A DNA stretch of 35,258 nucleotides from JBBDQZ01 sp040905705. Lineage in GTDB: Bacteria; Bacteroidota; Rhodothermia; Balneolales; Natronogracilivirgulaceae. The position numbers were made by a program, and so were the translations under genes. The DNA is taken from assembly GCA_040905705.1 (NCBI GenBank), contig JBBDQZ010000036.1:1-35258 (forward strand), written 5' to 3'. A model generated the notes under the pieces. The model ran no database searches and was not told where the DNA came from. It saw only the letters and a list, made by a program, of their open reading frames with translations. Below, piece after piece: positions 23,708 to 32,722 of the stretch. Within the stretch, counting starts at the first letter, position 1; each line of letters starts with the position of its first letter.

Positions 23708-24985
23708 ATGTCATTACTTAAAATAAACCCGGTCATTCAGCTGTTGTTAATCGTGGGGGTCACATTTGCCATCATGCTTGGCTGTGAACTTTATCCTGCT
23801 TTTCCCGATGATAATGCCATTCTGGATGCTCCGATTGACGGCCTTGCCCGGGAACAGCTGAACCTTCATTTAAAGGGTGATGAAGAGTTTGGACGGCGGT
23901 TCAGTGCGGAAGACGGGCTGGGGCCTGTTTTTGTTGGGCAGTCTTGCGATGCATGTCATCCCGGGGAAGGGAAAGGTCATTTGGTTTTTAATCTTGTCCG
24001 GTTTGGCAAAATGGAAGACGGAGAGTTCAATCCCATGGTCGAACAGGGTGGGCCACAATTACAGAACCGGGCCATACCCGGTTTTTTGCCTGAAAAAATA
24101 CCGGAGGAGGCGACAGGTATTGCCGAATTTACCGCCCCTGTTATTGTGGGGCTTGGATTTCTGGAAGCCCTGGATGACAGCACGATATTGAATATGGCCG
24201 ATCCGGATGACCTGGATGGGGACGGGATTTCAGGCCGGCCCAGCCTGATCGATGCTACTGATTTTTTGTCCGAAATCGCCTCGTTAAGTGAATTGGTGGA
24301 AGGAGGAGGGGAAACAAGGTTTCTGACCCATGACGGGAAATTTATCGGCCGGTTTGGGAAAAAAGGCATTAGTATTAACCTCCTGCATCAGACGGTTTCG
24401 GCTTATCATCAGGATATGGGACTGACGACCGATTTGATTCCCAATGACCTGTTCAATGTTCAGACCGCCGGAATTTCGAGTGAAGATGATGTGCCGGACC
24501 CCGAAGTTCCTTCCAGTGTGGTCAGTAATGTTGTTTTTTATCTGAAGACCCTGCGCGCACCTCAACGCCGGAATGTGGACCATCCCGATGTCATACAGGG
24601 TGAAAAACTGTTTACGCAGGCCGGTTGTGCCGGTTGCCATGTGCCCAAACTTAAAACCGGAAAATCGTCGATTTCCCAACTCAGTGAAGTGGAGTTCTAT
24701 CCTTTTACGGATCTGTTGCTTCATGATATGGGGCCTGAACTGGACGACGGGTACACTGAAGGAAGTGCCCTGGCTTCCGAATGGCGTACTCCTCCATTAT
24801 GGGGGCTCGGGCTGGCTGAAAGATTTCAGGGTGGAACCCCATTCTATCTTCATGACGGCAGGGCTCACAGTTTGCGGGAAACCATTGAATACCACGGCGG
24901 TGAATCGGCATCCAGCCGCAGCGAATTCCGGGATCTCACCAATGAAGAGCAGGAGCAGCTTATCATGTTTCTAAAATCGTTATAG
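23708..24985 (+). CDS. Di-heme c-type cytochrome (DUF1111, thiol oxidoreductase-like), lipoprotein
   Basis: 425 residues with a signal peptide ending near IMLGC, so it is probably lipid-anchored. There are two c-type heme sites: CDACH (Cys80, Cys83, His84) and CAGCH (Cys307, Cys310, His311). The arrangement and the segments RFGRFGKKG, TPPLWGLGLAERFQGGTPFYL HDGR and LRETIEYHGGE match the di-heme oxidoreductase/putative peroxidase family distantly related to MauG and cytochrome c peroxidases. It would act in the periplasm. It is the first gene of a tight operon: the Rieske gene follows after 1 bp and the outer-membrane protein 6 bp later, so the three products probably work together in electron transfer. 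Confidence 0.9.
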   Translation: MSLLKINPVIQLLLIVGVTFAIMLGCELYPAFPDDNAILDAPIDGLAREQLNLHLKGDEEFGRRFSAEDGLGPVFVGQSCDACHPGEGKGHLVFNLVRFGKMEDGEFNPMVEQGGPQLQNRAIPGFLPEKIPEEATGIAEFTAPVIVGLGFLEALDDSTILNMADPDDLDGDGISGRPSLIDATDFLSEIASLSELVEGGGETRFLTHDGKFIGRFGKKGISINLLHQTVSAYHQDMGLTTDLIPNDLFNVQTAGISSEDDVPDPEVPSSVVSNVVFYLKTLRAPQRRNVDHPDVIQGEKLFTQAGCAGCHVPKLKTGKSSISQLSEVEFYPFTDLLLHDMGPELDDGYTEGSALASEWRTPPLWGLGLAERFQGGTPFYLHDGRAHSLRETIEYHGGESASSRSEFRDLTNEEQEQLIMFLKSL

Positions 24986-24986
24986 A

Positions 24987-25403
24987 ATGGATCGGGAAAA
25001 ATTTATCAAACTGGTATCGGCCGGTACATTGAGCAGCAGTGCCATGATGGCTGTAACAGCATGTGCCACTTACCGATATGTAGAGGCGAGGCATATCGGA
25101 AAACAGCTGGAAGTGTCCAAAAGCAGTTTCGGGGAAGATACATTTGTCCTGACCCGTAACCCCGGGAGCAATGCCCCCATCTATCTGGGAAAGCACACGG
25201 ACGGCACCTATAGCGCTCTATCCCTGGAATGTACCCATAGACAATGCACGGTAAACCCTACAGGAAAAACCTTCACCTGTCCCTGTCACGGCAGCAGGTA
25301 TGATCAGGAAGGAAGGATTCTGGAAGGGCCGGCACGCCGGGATTTGTTTTCATTCAGCGTTACGACAGACGCCGATACCATTTATATCCAACTTCCAACG
25401 TAA
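24987..25403 (+). CDS. Rieske [2Fe-2S] protein
   Basis: 138 residues. The cluster-binding motifs are CTHRQC (Cys82, His84, Cys87) and CPCHGS (Cys98, Cys100, His101). Cys87 and Cys100 are placed for the stabilising disulfide seen in high-potential Rieske proteins. The usual HLGC is HRQC here. The N-terminus (EKFIKLVSAG ... MMAVTAC) looks like a short export signal with a possible lipobox Cys26. It resembles the soluble head of a quinol-cytochrome c reductase subunit, but no cytochrome b gene is present. It is translated directly after the di-heme cytochrome gene. Confidence 0.92.
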   Translation: MDREKFIKLVSAGTLSSSAMMAVTACATYRYVEARHIGKQLEVSKSSFGEDTFVLTRNPGSNAPIYLGKHTDGTYSALSLECTHRQCTVNPTGKTFTCPCHGSRYDQEGRILEGPARRDLFSFSVTTDADTIYIQLPT

Positions 25404-25409
25404 AACGTC

Positions 25410-26594
25410 ATGATGTATTCACGAGTTTTTCTATTGACAGGAATGACACTTTTCATTTCGAGTCAGCTCTATGCCCAACCGGATACGGCCTCCGTTCAGG
25501 ATGGTATCTATAATCGGCCTTTTATTACATCCATAGGTAAAACAGCGGTTGGCGGCTATGTAGAGGGAAATACCAATTCCTTTGTTGAAGAGGGTATTCC
25601 CGAAGGCTTTTCGTTCGAGCTGAGAAGATTCAACCTCTTTCTTTTCTCGGGTATCAGCGAACACATCCGGCTGATCTCGGAGCTGGAGTTTGAGCATGGA
25701 ACGGAAGAAATTGTGCTTGAAACGGCTCTTGTCGATTTTGAGATCAATCCGGCACTCAAGCTCCGGGGCGGTATTCTGCTTCCACCGATCGGAGCTTTTA
25801 ATAATAATCACGACAGCCCCCAGTGGGAGTTTGTTGAACGGCCTCTTGTTGCCACCGAAATCATTCCCGCTACGCTCTCTGAAATGGGTTTCGGTGTGCA
25901 TGGTAAATTTTTCCCGGGTAATTTTGTGCTTTCCTATGATGCCTATCTTACCAACGGCCTGGGAGATGGGGTGATTCTTAACCAGGAGGGGCGCACCCGT
26001 CTGGCCAGCGGCAAGAGCGATACCCGGTTTGCAAAAGACAATAACGGGTCGCCTGCTCTTTCCGCACGTGTGGCTATTGGAAGATACCGGTGGGGCGAGC
26101 TGGGATTTTCCCATTACGGGGGAATTTATAACACCTATTTGATTGAAGGCGACCAGGTTGATCAAAAACGCCGGCTGAATATTTTTGCGTTCGATTATCA
26201 TGCCAATGTACGTCTTGCCGAAATAAAGGGGGAAATTGCTTATGCTTCCATTGACATGCAGGAGGATCTGAAAGAGTTGTTTGGTGAAAAGCAGTGGGGC
26301 GGGCATATGGATATTATCGTTCCGCTATGGAGGCCACATCTGTTATCCTACCGGGAATCGGTACTCAACCTCAATCTGCGTCTTGAGCGGGTTGATTACA
26401 ATGTAGGAAGTTTTCGTTCAACCGGCCGCCGCATTTATGATGAGACCAACGCTCTGGTGCCCGGTATCAGTTTTCGTCCCACCGACGACACGGTTTTCCG
26501 CCTGAATTATATTCGCCGCTGGCACAAGGATCTGCTGGGAAATCCCGTTGTCAAATCCGCCGGCATTCAATTCGGGTTTGCCACCTATTTTTGA
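25410..26594 (+). CDS. Outer-membrane beta-barrel (porin-like) protein
   Basis: 394 residues, third gene of the redox operon. The signal peptide ends near LYAQ. The body is rich in alternating strands, and the C-terminus ends in an aromatic residue (FGFATYF), as outer-membrane barrels do. Segments FELRRFNLFLFSGISEHIRL and ALVDFEINPALKLRGGILLP resemble phosphate-selective porin O/P-type proteins and other Bacteroidota porins of about 400 residues. No heme motif is present. With the lipoprotein cytochrome and Rieske protein it could form an envelope-associated redox complex or supply substrate to it; this is inference. Two copies of CGTACTCTGAAAAA lie just after the gene (26614-26645). Confidence 0.82.
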   Translation: MMYSRVFLLTGMTLFISSQLYAQPDTASVQDGIYNRPFITSIGKTAVGGYVEGNTNSFVEEGIPEGFSFELRRFNLFLFSGISEHIRLISELEFEHGTEEIVLETALVDFEINPALKLRGGILLPPIGAFNNNHDSPQWEFVERPLVATEIIPATLSEMGFGVHGKFFPGNFVLSYDAYLTNGLGDGVILNQEGRTRLASGKSDTRFAKDNNGSPALSARVAIGRYRWGELGFSHYGGIYNTYLIEGDQVDQKRRLNIFAFDYHANVRLAEIKGEIAYASIDMQEDLKELFGEKQWGGHMDIIVPLWRPHLLSYRESVLNLNLRLERVDYNVGSFRSTGRRIYDETNALVPGISFRPTDDTVFRLNYIRRWHKDLLGNPVVKSAGIQFGFATYF

Positions 26595-26721
26595 CTCCCT
26601 TCCGCCAAATGCTCGTACTCTGAAAAAAACCCGTACTCTGAAAAACGCCAACGTTTGATTTTGAACCGAATAATCCATACCATTTTATTGTTATGTAATT
26701 ATAAAACAATACGTTACCAAT

Positions 26722-27204
26722 ATGAATTCTTCAACGGAAACATTCACCAACATATATAGTAAAAAGGGGATACTGTTCGGCCTGCTCGGGACGCTTTTTA
26801 TGACGGTTATTATGCTCATAGGCATGGGCACAGGCATGAGCCCGATTCCTGAACCCATTCCTGCGGCCATTGCCAGGGGACTCCTGGGTAATGCCCCCCA
26901 ACCGTTAATCATGGGATTTGCCATCATCACACATTTCGGATATGGGGCTTTTTGGGGAGCCGTGTTGTTCAACTGGATAAAATCCCGGGGAACCGTGTGG
27001 CATGGACTGGGCTGGGGCGTCATGCTGTGGTTGATCATGGAACTGTTTGTACTGCCATTGCTTGGATGGGGCATCTTTGGATCGGCTATAACGCCAAAAA
27101 TTGCTGTGGCTACCCTGATATTACATCTTGTCTACGGAATTACGTTGGGGTGGGGTCTGATACGGATCGCTTCCTCGCTTTCCCAATCAGATCATACTGG
27201 TTGA
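26722..27204 (+). CDS. Small integral membrane protein, unknown function
   Basis: 160 residues with four hydrophobic segments (GILFGLLGTLFMTVIMLIG; PLIMGFAIITHFGYGAFWGA; GLGWGVMLWLIMELFVLPLL; IAVATLILHLVYGITLGWGL). It is glycine-rich with a conserved-looking HxxxG pattern (ITHFGYGAFWG and LHLVYGITLGW), which suggests two repeated half-modules of a DUF6789/DUF2938-like type. I cannot assign the family firmly. It is separated by 127 bp from the redox operon, so it may be independent. Confidence 0.75.
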   Translation: MNSSTETFTNIYSKKGILFGLLGTLFMTVIMLIGMGTGMSPIPEPIPAAIARGLLGNAPQPLIMGFAIITHFGYGAFWGAVLFNWIKSRGTVWHGLGWGVMLWLIMELFVLPLLGWGIFGSAITPKIAVATLILHLVYGITLGWGLIRIASSLSQSDHTG

Positions 27205-27318
27205 AACCGGATAATTTGTTTCCTAGTTCCGAAATGCCCGGAACGATTTGATACTCATTGACGTATTGAAATTTTAAGGATAAATTTCACAAATTCAACT
27301 ACTTCTTATTGGTATGAT

Positions 27319-27707
27319 ATGTACGGCCCCTTTTTATATCTGTTACTGTTTTCACTTCTTCACATCCCTGTTCTGAGAGCACAAGACGGCATTACCGTTG
27401 AAAATGCGTTTGAACATCTTTCATTCAGTTCTCCCATTGATTTTCAGCTTGCTCCGGGTGTCCCCGACACGATTTTCATCGCGGAGCGAGCCGGCACCAT
27501 TCAGCGGTTCAGGAATGGTCCGGGAACGTCAAACTTGAAGTATTCAATATGCTCGGCCGGCCTGTCACTACTCTTATCGACGAAAATATGGCTTCGGGTA
27601 TCCATGAAGTCACTTTCGATGCATCCGGATTACCATCAGGATCCTATCTCTACCGGTTGACCACAAACGGTGTGGTACATACGGCAAATATGCATCTGGT
27701 CAAATAA
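27319..27707 (+). pseudogene. Collapsed gene: PQQ-dependent dehydrogenase start joined to a T9SS sorting tail
   Basis: The first part (27319-about 27510) encodes a signal peptide ending near LRAQ, then LSFSSPIDFQLAPGVPDTIF and FIAERAGTIQRF. This is the opening blade of PQQ-dependent glucose/sorbosone dehydrogenase-like propellers. About 10 codons later, in a different frame, the sequence reads NVKLEVFNMLGRPVTTLIDE, VTFDASGLPSGSYLYRLTTN and MHLVK, ending in TAA at 27707. That is the end of a T9SS sorting domain. The whole propeller, normally several hundred codons, is missing, so a large internal deletion has fused the two ends out of frame. Confidence 0.75.
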
Positions 27708-27792
27708 GGCCGGTATCTTTTGAACGAAAAGTACCCTGTAACTTTTTTGTTCGATGGTCGTCCCACAAGTAAATGGCTCTTTATAGGGCTTT

Positions 27793-27811
27793 TACCTCAT
27801 TCGGTGAGGTA
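27793..27811. other. Small perfect hairpin in the upstream region of the next gene
   Basis: TACCTCA and TGAGGTA flank a TTCGG loop. No T-run follows on either strand, so it is not a standard terminator; it could be a 5' UTR structure or a weak stop for the broken gene. The remaining sequence of 27708-27960 holds no gene. Confidence 0.3.
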
Positions 27812-27960
27812 CATCTATTTTGAATAGGAAGGTTAGACCCTGTTTCGATTGCAGGAGTAAAACCTCCAAAGAAGAAAACAATCCACGAGAAACGATTGAA
27901 TCTTCTTTCTTGCATTCAAAAGATATGCATGTTAAACGTGAACTAATAAAGAGGAATATA

Positions 27961-28881
27961 ATGCTACAGTCAAAATACGATTCTGTGATTACAGCATTGG
28001 TATTCGGTTTGATAGCGGGTTTTTTCGCTCTTCCAACCGTTGCACAAGCACAAGAAGCTGAAGATAACGGCCATTTGATCGTTATCGATATCATCCCGCC
28101 GGGCCAGGGTCCTGCACGCACCGACAGTCTTTTTGCCGGCGATACGTTGAAGTTTCAGGGGCTTCCCTTTCCGCTGCATCTGCTTAATGGCGGGGAACTT
28201 CACCTTCCTGAAGAAGCGGTAGTTGAAGACATACGAATCGAGATCAGTCTGCCGGATTTCAGCGAAATTTCCGAATCGGCACCGCAGGAGGTTGGTTTTG
28301 GACAGAATATTGCCAATGCCATCCAGGTAAATGTCTATGTGAACGACGAGCTGGTCAGCCCGTACGCATTTGCCGAACCGGTGGAACTCACCCTGCCCAT
28401 TCCCGAAAATCGGCCGCAAGGCATCGGCCCGGATGTTAGTGAGTTCGTTCTCGCTTATACCAGCGACGGGGAAGATTTCGATCCCCAAGGCATCGCAACG
28501 GTAATAAGTGACACGGTGAAGGGACTGGTAAGTGCCAAAGTGGACCACTTTTCCAATATTGCCATGACCAGTGACCAGGCGGTCACTTCAGCGGATGATG
28601 ACAGACCTGCATTGCCCGCTCGGGTCCGATTGGAAAAAAATTATCCAAACCCCTTCAATCCTGTTACCAACATTCGTTTTGCCATTCCGGAACAAATGGA
28701 AGTTCGTCTGGAGGTTTACAACACGCTGGGTCAATCGGTCGCTGTTCTCAAGAATGAGCTCATGCACGCCGGATATCATACTGTGAGCTGGGACGCCTCA
28801 TCCATGCCGAGCGGTGTCTATTTATACCGGCTGAATGTGGGTGATGATATCAGAACAGAAAAAATGACCCTGGTGAAATAA
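27961..28881 (+). CDS. Secreted protein with a T9SS type A sorting domain, function unknown
   Basis: I start at 27961 because AAAGAGGA lies at a suitable distance and the product begins with a proper signal peptide (ITALVFGLIAGFFALPTVAQA). This gives 306 residues. Earlier in-frame starts at 27820 or 27910 would bury the signal. The middle part has beta-rich sequence (QVNVYVNDELVSPYAFAEPV, ADHFSNIAM-like end KVDHFSNIAMT), resembling a ZU5-type fold in which hydrophobic segments alternate. I do not recognise a known activity. The C-terminal 80 residues are a T9SS sorting module (NYPNPFNPVTNIRFAIPEQM ... GVYLYRLNVG ... MTLVK). A strong terminator follows. Confidence 0.85.
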   Translation: MLQSKYDSVITALVFGLIAGFFALPTVAQAQEAEDNGHLIVIDIIPPGQGPARTDSLFAGDTLKFQGLPFPLHLLNGGELHLPEEAVVEDIRIEISLPDFSEISESAPQEVGFGQNIANAIQVNVYVNDELVSPYAFAEPVELTLPIPENRPQGIGPDVSEFVLAYTSDGEDFDPQGIATVISDTVKGLVSAKVDHFSNIAMTSDQAVTSADDDRPALPARVRLEKNYPNPFNPVTNIRFAIPEQMEVRLEVYNTLGQSVAVLKNELMHAGYHTVSWDASSMPSGVYLYRLNVGDDIRTEKMTLVK

Positions 28882-28931
28882 GGAAAAGTGATCTGAAAAG
28901 AATGGCCCCTGCTATTTGTTAGGAGAGAGAG

Positions 28932-28964
28932 AAGGGTGCAGGATTTTATCCTGTACCCTTTTTT
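28932..28964 (+). terminator. Rho-independent terminator
   Basis: AAGGGTGCAGGAT (28932-28944) pairs with ATCCTGTACCCTT (28948-28960), with one G-T wobble, and a T-run follows. It ends the transcript of the T9SS protein gene. Confidence 0.85.
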
Positions 28965-29319
28965 GTAATGATTCAGGATCGAGTACATGCATTGATTTTA
29001 GCGGGAGAACTGAATTAAACAATAATAAGCCCGGCATGCTCATTTAAAATCATATATATCTGGTCGCAACCAATCTGGCAGCAATCAGGCATAATAACTT
29101 TGTATGTGCCAGATAACATGCCGAAATTACTCCGGTAGTGTTGGTGTTTCAACAGGTTAAGCCATATGCTGTAATAATGATTACAATTAACCGGTGCGAC
29201 TTGTATGAACTCCCTTGTTTCTCATACCGAAGGACGGCAACTAATGGATACATGGTCGAGAGTTGCCTGCGTGCGGTTCTATACAAACGAGCAGTACTTA
29301 TATCAAAAAGGAGAATGAT
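28965..29319. other. Intergenic region without a recognisable gene
   Basis: A small open frame from 29138 overlaps the next gene out of frame and has no ribosome binding site, so I do not call it. The region must contain the promoter of the DUF502 gene. I see no RNA gene or repeat in it. Confidence 0.5.
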
Positions 29320-29991
29320 ATGTTTGAGCGGGACAAATTATTGGACTTATTACGGCCGGGAGAGGCGGAAGAAGAGAAGGGATCGGCTTTTCTGAAGAGC
29401 ATTCGGAAGTCCTTTTTACGTGGACTGGCTATTGTTATTCCGGTGTTCATAACCATCTGGGTTCTGTGGTTTATCTTTCAGGTCATCGACGGAATTGCTT
29501 CTCCGTTATACCGGTATATAGGGTTGAGCATACCGGGCATAGGATTCATTACGGCCATTATCCTGATTCTCTTGCTGGGCGTCTTTTCCCGAAACCTGGT
29601 GGTGAAAGTTTTCTTTCGCATCATTGAACGGATTTTCCTCAACCTGCCGCTGGCCAAGTCGGTATACAGCGGAGCCAGTGAACTTATTCATGCATTTTCA
29701 CCCGATCAGCAAGGGCGGACATTCCGCAAAGTGTGCATGATAGAATATCCCCGGAAAGGAATCTATTCGATTGGATTTATTACCAATGAATTGGACTTTC
29801 GGGAAACGGACAGTGAGAGCCGGCGGCTGGCAAATATTTATATACCGTTACCTCCGAATCCAACGACCGGAATTTTGACTATGGTGCCGGTCGAGGAAGT
29901 GACACCGTTGTCCATCAGCGTCGAACAAGGCATGAAACTGATTTTGTCCGCCGGTATTGTCACCCCGCCGGAACTCTCAAAAACAAAATGA
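29320..29991 (+). CDS. DUF502 family membrane protein
   Basis: 223 residues from the ATG at 29320, which has AAGGAG 6 nt upstream; the in-frame ATG at 29263 lacks this. Two hydrophobic helices (FLRGLAIVIPVFITIWVLWF and PGIGFITAIILILLLGVFSR) are followed by RIIERIFLNLPLAKSVYSGA and the conserved region RKVCMIEYPRKGIYSIGFIT. The segment IYIPLPPNPTTGILTMVPVE is also typical of the family. Function is not established. An acidic N-terminal extension (LRPGEAEEEKG) precedes the first helix. Confidence 0.92.
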   Translation: MFERDKLLDLLRPGEAEEEKGSAFLKSIRKSFLRGLAIVIPVFITIWVLWFIFQVIDGIASPLYRYIGLSIPGIGFITAIILILLLGVFSRNLVVKVFFRIIERIFLNLPLAKSVYSGASELIHAFSPDQQGRTFRKVCMIEYPRKGIYSIGFITNELDFRETDSESRRLANIYIPLPPNPTTGILTMVPVEEVTPLSISVEQGMKLILSAGIVTPPELSKTK

Positions 29992-30178
29992 GCGGTTGAT
30001 GATGCTGAAGGTTGATCCGATTGGGCTTGCATATCATTGTAATTTTATAGCATCTTGCATAGATAATTAGCTGTAAATTGAATAAAAACATCAACCATCC
30101 ATGGTAAAAGCCTGCGGTACACGGGTAAATAATAATACCATGGATACTCCTGTCCCTATGAACAAAAAAAACAAGCAT

Positions 30179-31438
30179 ATGAAAATTTCCCGCAGAAAAT
30201 TCGTATCGAATACCATGCTTGCCACGGCCGGAACCATCACCCTTGGATTTCCCAAAGCAGAAGCCGCAACCCTGAATCCGGCCGGTGCCAATGAACGAAT
30301 CCATATCGGGCTGATTGGGTGTGGCGGTTACGGCCGGTACTTGATGGGCCTCATGCTCAACCAATATGAATACCTCAATATCCGCTTTATCGCCGTCTGC
30401 GATGTCTGGAAACCCCAGATGGATATAGCCTCAGAAAGAATCCGTGAAGCCACGGGTGTCACTCCGTTTCAAAGTACCCGGTACCAGGATGTGCTGGACC
30501 ATCCCGATGTGGATGCTGTCGTTATCGCGTCACCGGATTTTGCGCACAGCCGGCAATTGGTGGATGCTGCCAAAGCCGGCAAACATATTTGGGTGGAAAA
30601 GTGTATGGCCACGCGCATGGCCGATGCCAATGCCGCCCTGGATGCCATCCGTGAATATGGGGTAGTGTGCCAGGTGGGGACACAGCGCCGGGGAGATCGC
30701 CGGAATATTGCCACGGCACGTTTCATGCGTGAAAACCGTCCGCTCGGACAAATTATCAACGCCGATATCAACATTAACATCAACAACGAGCGCTGGCAGC
30801 GCGATGTTGACGATGTCCGCCGCGAGGATGTGGACTGGGAAGCGTTTCTGATGTATCTGCCGAACCGGCCGTACAACCCGCATATGCTCCGGGCATGGCG
30901 CCTCTACAAAGATTGCAGCTTCGGTTCGATCGGCCTGCTCGGCACCCACTCTATCGATGCCACCACCTGGTTGTGTGATGATTCGCTGCCAGAACGGGTT
31001 GTGGGCTTCGGAAGTCATATGCTCTGGAAAGACCGGCGCGAAACCATGGACTATCAGCACTGCATCTTTTCCTACCCGAAAGGATGGGTATTGAACTTCC
31101 ACTCACGCTTCCAGAACAGTTATTTTGACGGGCATAATTTTATCTACGGAACCAACGGTACATTCGACACCCAATCCTGGGTCTTTCGTGGTGAGGGAGG
31201 GGGCGAGAATCGACTGGAACAACCTATTGAAGCACCGGTTGCCGAAGGGCTCAGCGAAGACAGCCGGGATAATATGTTCCTGAACTGGGTCACATGTATT
31301 CGGGAAGGAGGAAAAACCTATGCTGATATCTATGCCGGATATGCTCATTCCGTGGCGGCTATCATGGGCTTCCAGTCTCTCCTGACCGGACAACCGGTGG
31401 TCTTCGATTCCCGTAAAAGGGCCATTCGCGTAGAGTGA
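30179..31438 (+). CDS. Gfo/Idh/MocA-family oxidoreductase with a Tat signal
   Basis: I start at 30179, giving 419 residues that begin MKISRRKFVSNTMLATAGTI. The twin-arginine motif SRRKF followed by a weakly hydrophobic stretch indicates Tat export, which is common for secreted members of this family in Bacteroidota. Starts at 30101 or 30158 are possible. The Rossmann motif is IGLIGCGGYGRY. Next come YQDVLDHPDVDAVVIASPDF and WVEKCMATRMADANA, where the catalytic EK(P) motif reads EKCM. Many such enzymes oxidise sugars or act as NAD-bound glycosidases. The substrate is unknown. Confidence 0.9.
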   Translation: MKISRRKFVSNTMLATAGTITLGFPKAEAATLNPAGANERIHIGLIGCGGYGRYLMGLMLNQYEYLNIRFIAVCDVWKPQMDIASERIREATGVTPFQSTRYQDVLDHPDVDAVVIASPDFAHSRQLVDAAKAGKHIWVEKCMATRMADANAALDAIREYGVVCQVGTQRRGDRRNIATARFMRENRPLGQIINADINININNERWQRDVDDVRREDVDWEAFLMYLPNRPYNPHMLRAWRLYKDCSFGSIGLLGTHSIDATTWLCDDSLPERVVGFGSHMLWKDRRETMDYQHCIFSYPKGWVLNFHSRFQNSYFDGHNFIYGTNGTFDTQSWVFRGEGGGENRLEQPIEAPVAEGLSEDSRDNMFLNWVTCIREGGKTYADIYAGYAHSVAAIMGFQSLLTGQPVVFDSRKRAIRVE

Positions 31439-31480
31439 CCGGGCTATACCGGAGCTTGTATATTGAATGAACCTGCTGAA

Positions 31481-31511
31481 ATAACCGGAGCCGGATAGAT
31501 ACTCCGGTTAT
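31481..31511. terminator. Hairpin between convergent genes
   Basis: ATAACCGGAG (31481-31490) pairs with CTCCGGTTAT (31502-31511) around an 11-nt loop. It lies between the ends of the oxidoreductase gene (+) and the lipoprotein gene (-), so it could serve both strands. The T-run is poor on either side. Confidence 0.5.
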
Positions 31512-31517
31512 CCCTTA

Positions 31518-32612
31518 TCACTCAATCTGAAATACAAAATCCCTGGGGGCGATACCGGTGGCAAAGGAGTCAACAGCCGTGCCTTCCGGATCATAGATGA
31601 CCGCTTGTCCCGACTGGCTGAAGCCCCTGCTGTGAGCCAGATAAAACAGGCCGTCGACTTCTGAATATCCGATTCCATTGAAATCACGGGAAATCAGGGA
31701 GTCATCGAGGAGTCCGTATGTGTTCATGTCGATTTGCTGAACAGCTCCTTCATTGACGATCCAGGCTCGTGCCGATGATTCATCAAGCGCCAGGGCACGA
31801 GGAAAACCACCGGTTTCGATGGTGGCTATGTGGCCGGAACCCGAAGCACTCAGGACATCGATGCGCCCATGATGATCATTATCAGGATCCCGGTTCCAGT
31901 CCTCATCATAGGCTTTGAACCCGCTGCTTACTACCCATATCCGGTCTTCGTTATCCCGGTGCAAAGCGGCCGGGCCGGCGCCGACTTCGAGTTCCTCCAT
32001 CACTTCATCGGTCTCCGTATGAATAACCGTAATGGTGTGGTCCTCACCGAAACCGTTATTGAGCACATAAAGCCGGCTGTTGTAAATCATCATTTCCTGG
32101 GGATTCCGGCCAGCCGGAATGCGGTTTTCCGTGATCTGATAGGATTCCATATCAACCACAAATACCGCGTTATCGTAAAGATGACTTACATAGCCTTTGC
32201 CGCCGTCATCTGTCAGGGCAAATCCGGCCGGGGTAAAGTCGCTGCCCGTCTCAATAGTCGCAATGCTTTCCAGAGTTTCGGCATCGGCGACTTCAATTTT
32301 ATTCGCGTTGTTGGCCACAATAAACAGCCGGCCTTTGCTCACGGTTACAGACTGGATCATGCCGGCCAGCGGCCGGCCGTTCACCTTCTCAAAATGTTGC
32401 TGGACGGTTTCTCCGCTTTCAGGATCGAATGCGGTAATCGAGCCGTCCCCTTCGGACCAGTTTCCTTCATTGATAACCAGCAGGCGTGCGATCGTCTGTT
32501 CTTTATTGTTGTCTGATAACAGGTCACTGCAGGCGGTTAACCCGGTCATGAACAGCATAAGGGCAAGGGTGCACAACATGAAAACGGGTTGTGTGATAGG
32601 CTGGGGCTTCAT
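31518..32612 (-). CDS. Beta-propeller surface lipoprotein, BtuG-like (cobalamin uptake)
   Basis: I start at Met 32612, 27 residues before the lipobox LTAC; an earlier in-frame ATG at 32666 gives a longer leader. The mature protein shows repeated YncE-like blades (ARLLVINEGNWSEGDGSITA; GRLFIVANNANKIEVADAET; DGGKGYVSHLYDNAVFVVDM; NSRLYVLNNGFGEDHTITVI), consistent with a seven-bladed propeller. BtuG lipoproteins of Bacteroidota are such propellers that bind B12 at the cell surface and pass it to BtuB. The gene follows the TonB receptor on the same strand, downstream of a cobalamin riboswitch, which supports this role. The assignment rests on context more than on diagnostic residues. Confidence 0.75.
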   Translation of the reverse strand: MKPQPITQPVFMLCTLALMLFMTGLTACSDLLSDNNKEQTIARLLVINEGNWSEGDGSITAFDPESGETVQQHFEKVNGRPLAGMIQSVTVSKGRLFIVANNANKIEVADAETLESIATIETGSDFTPAGFALTDDGGKGYVSHLYDNAVFVVDMESYQITENRIPAGRNPQEMMIYNSRLYVLNNGFGEDHTITVIHTETDEVMEELEVGAGPAALHRDNEDRIWVVSSGFKAYDEDWNRDPDNDHHGRIDVLSASGSGHIATIETGGFPRALALDESSARAWIVNEGAVQQIDMNTYGLLDDSLISRDFNGIGYSEVDGLFYLAHSRGFSQSGQAVIYDPEGTAVDSFATGIAPRDFVFQIE

Positions 32613-32722
32613 CAATGTATTGGATTTGATGGAGTTGATTAATTTAATTGTCTGGTTGGTATTCATTGTTGCAGTTGTTTTGTATGTGAGTTAGCACGTC
32701 AATGTGTTGATGATGGGCCAGG

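Noticed and set aside
26614..26645. Two copies of CGTACTCTGAAAAA, 18 bp apart
   Set aside because: A short local duplication directly after a stop codon, with no sign of a mobile element or regulatory role.
29138..29395. 85-codon open frame before the DUF502 gene
   Set aside because: It has no ribosome binding site, overlaps the DUF502 start in another frame and has non-coding composition. The passage near 29200-29290 briefly recalled the end of a group II intron, but no domain V or reverse transcriptase frame exists.
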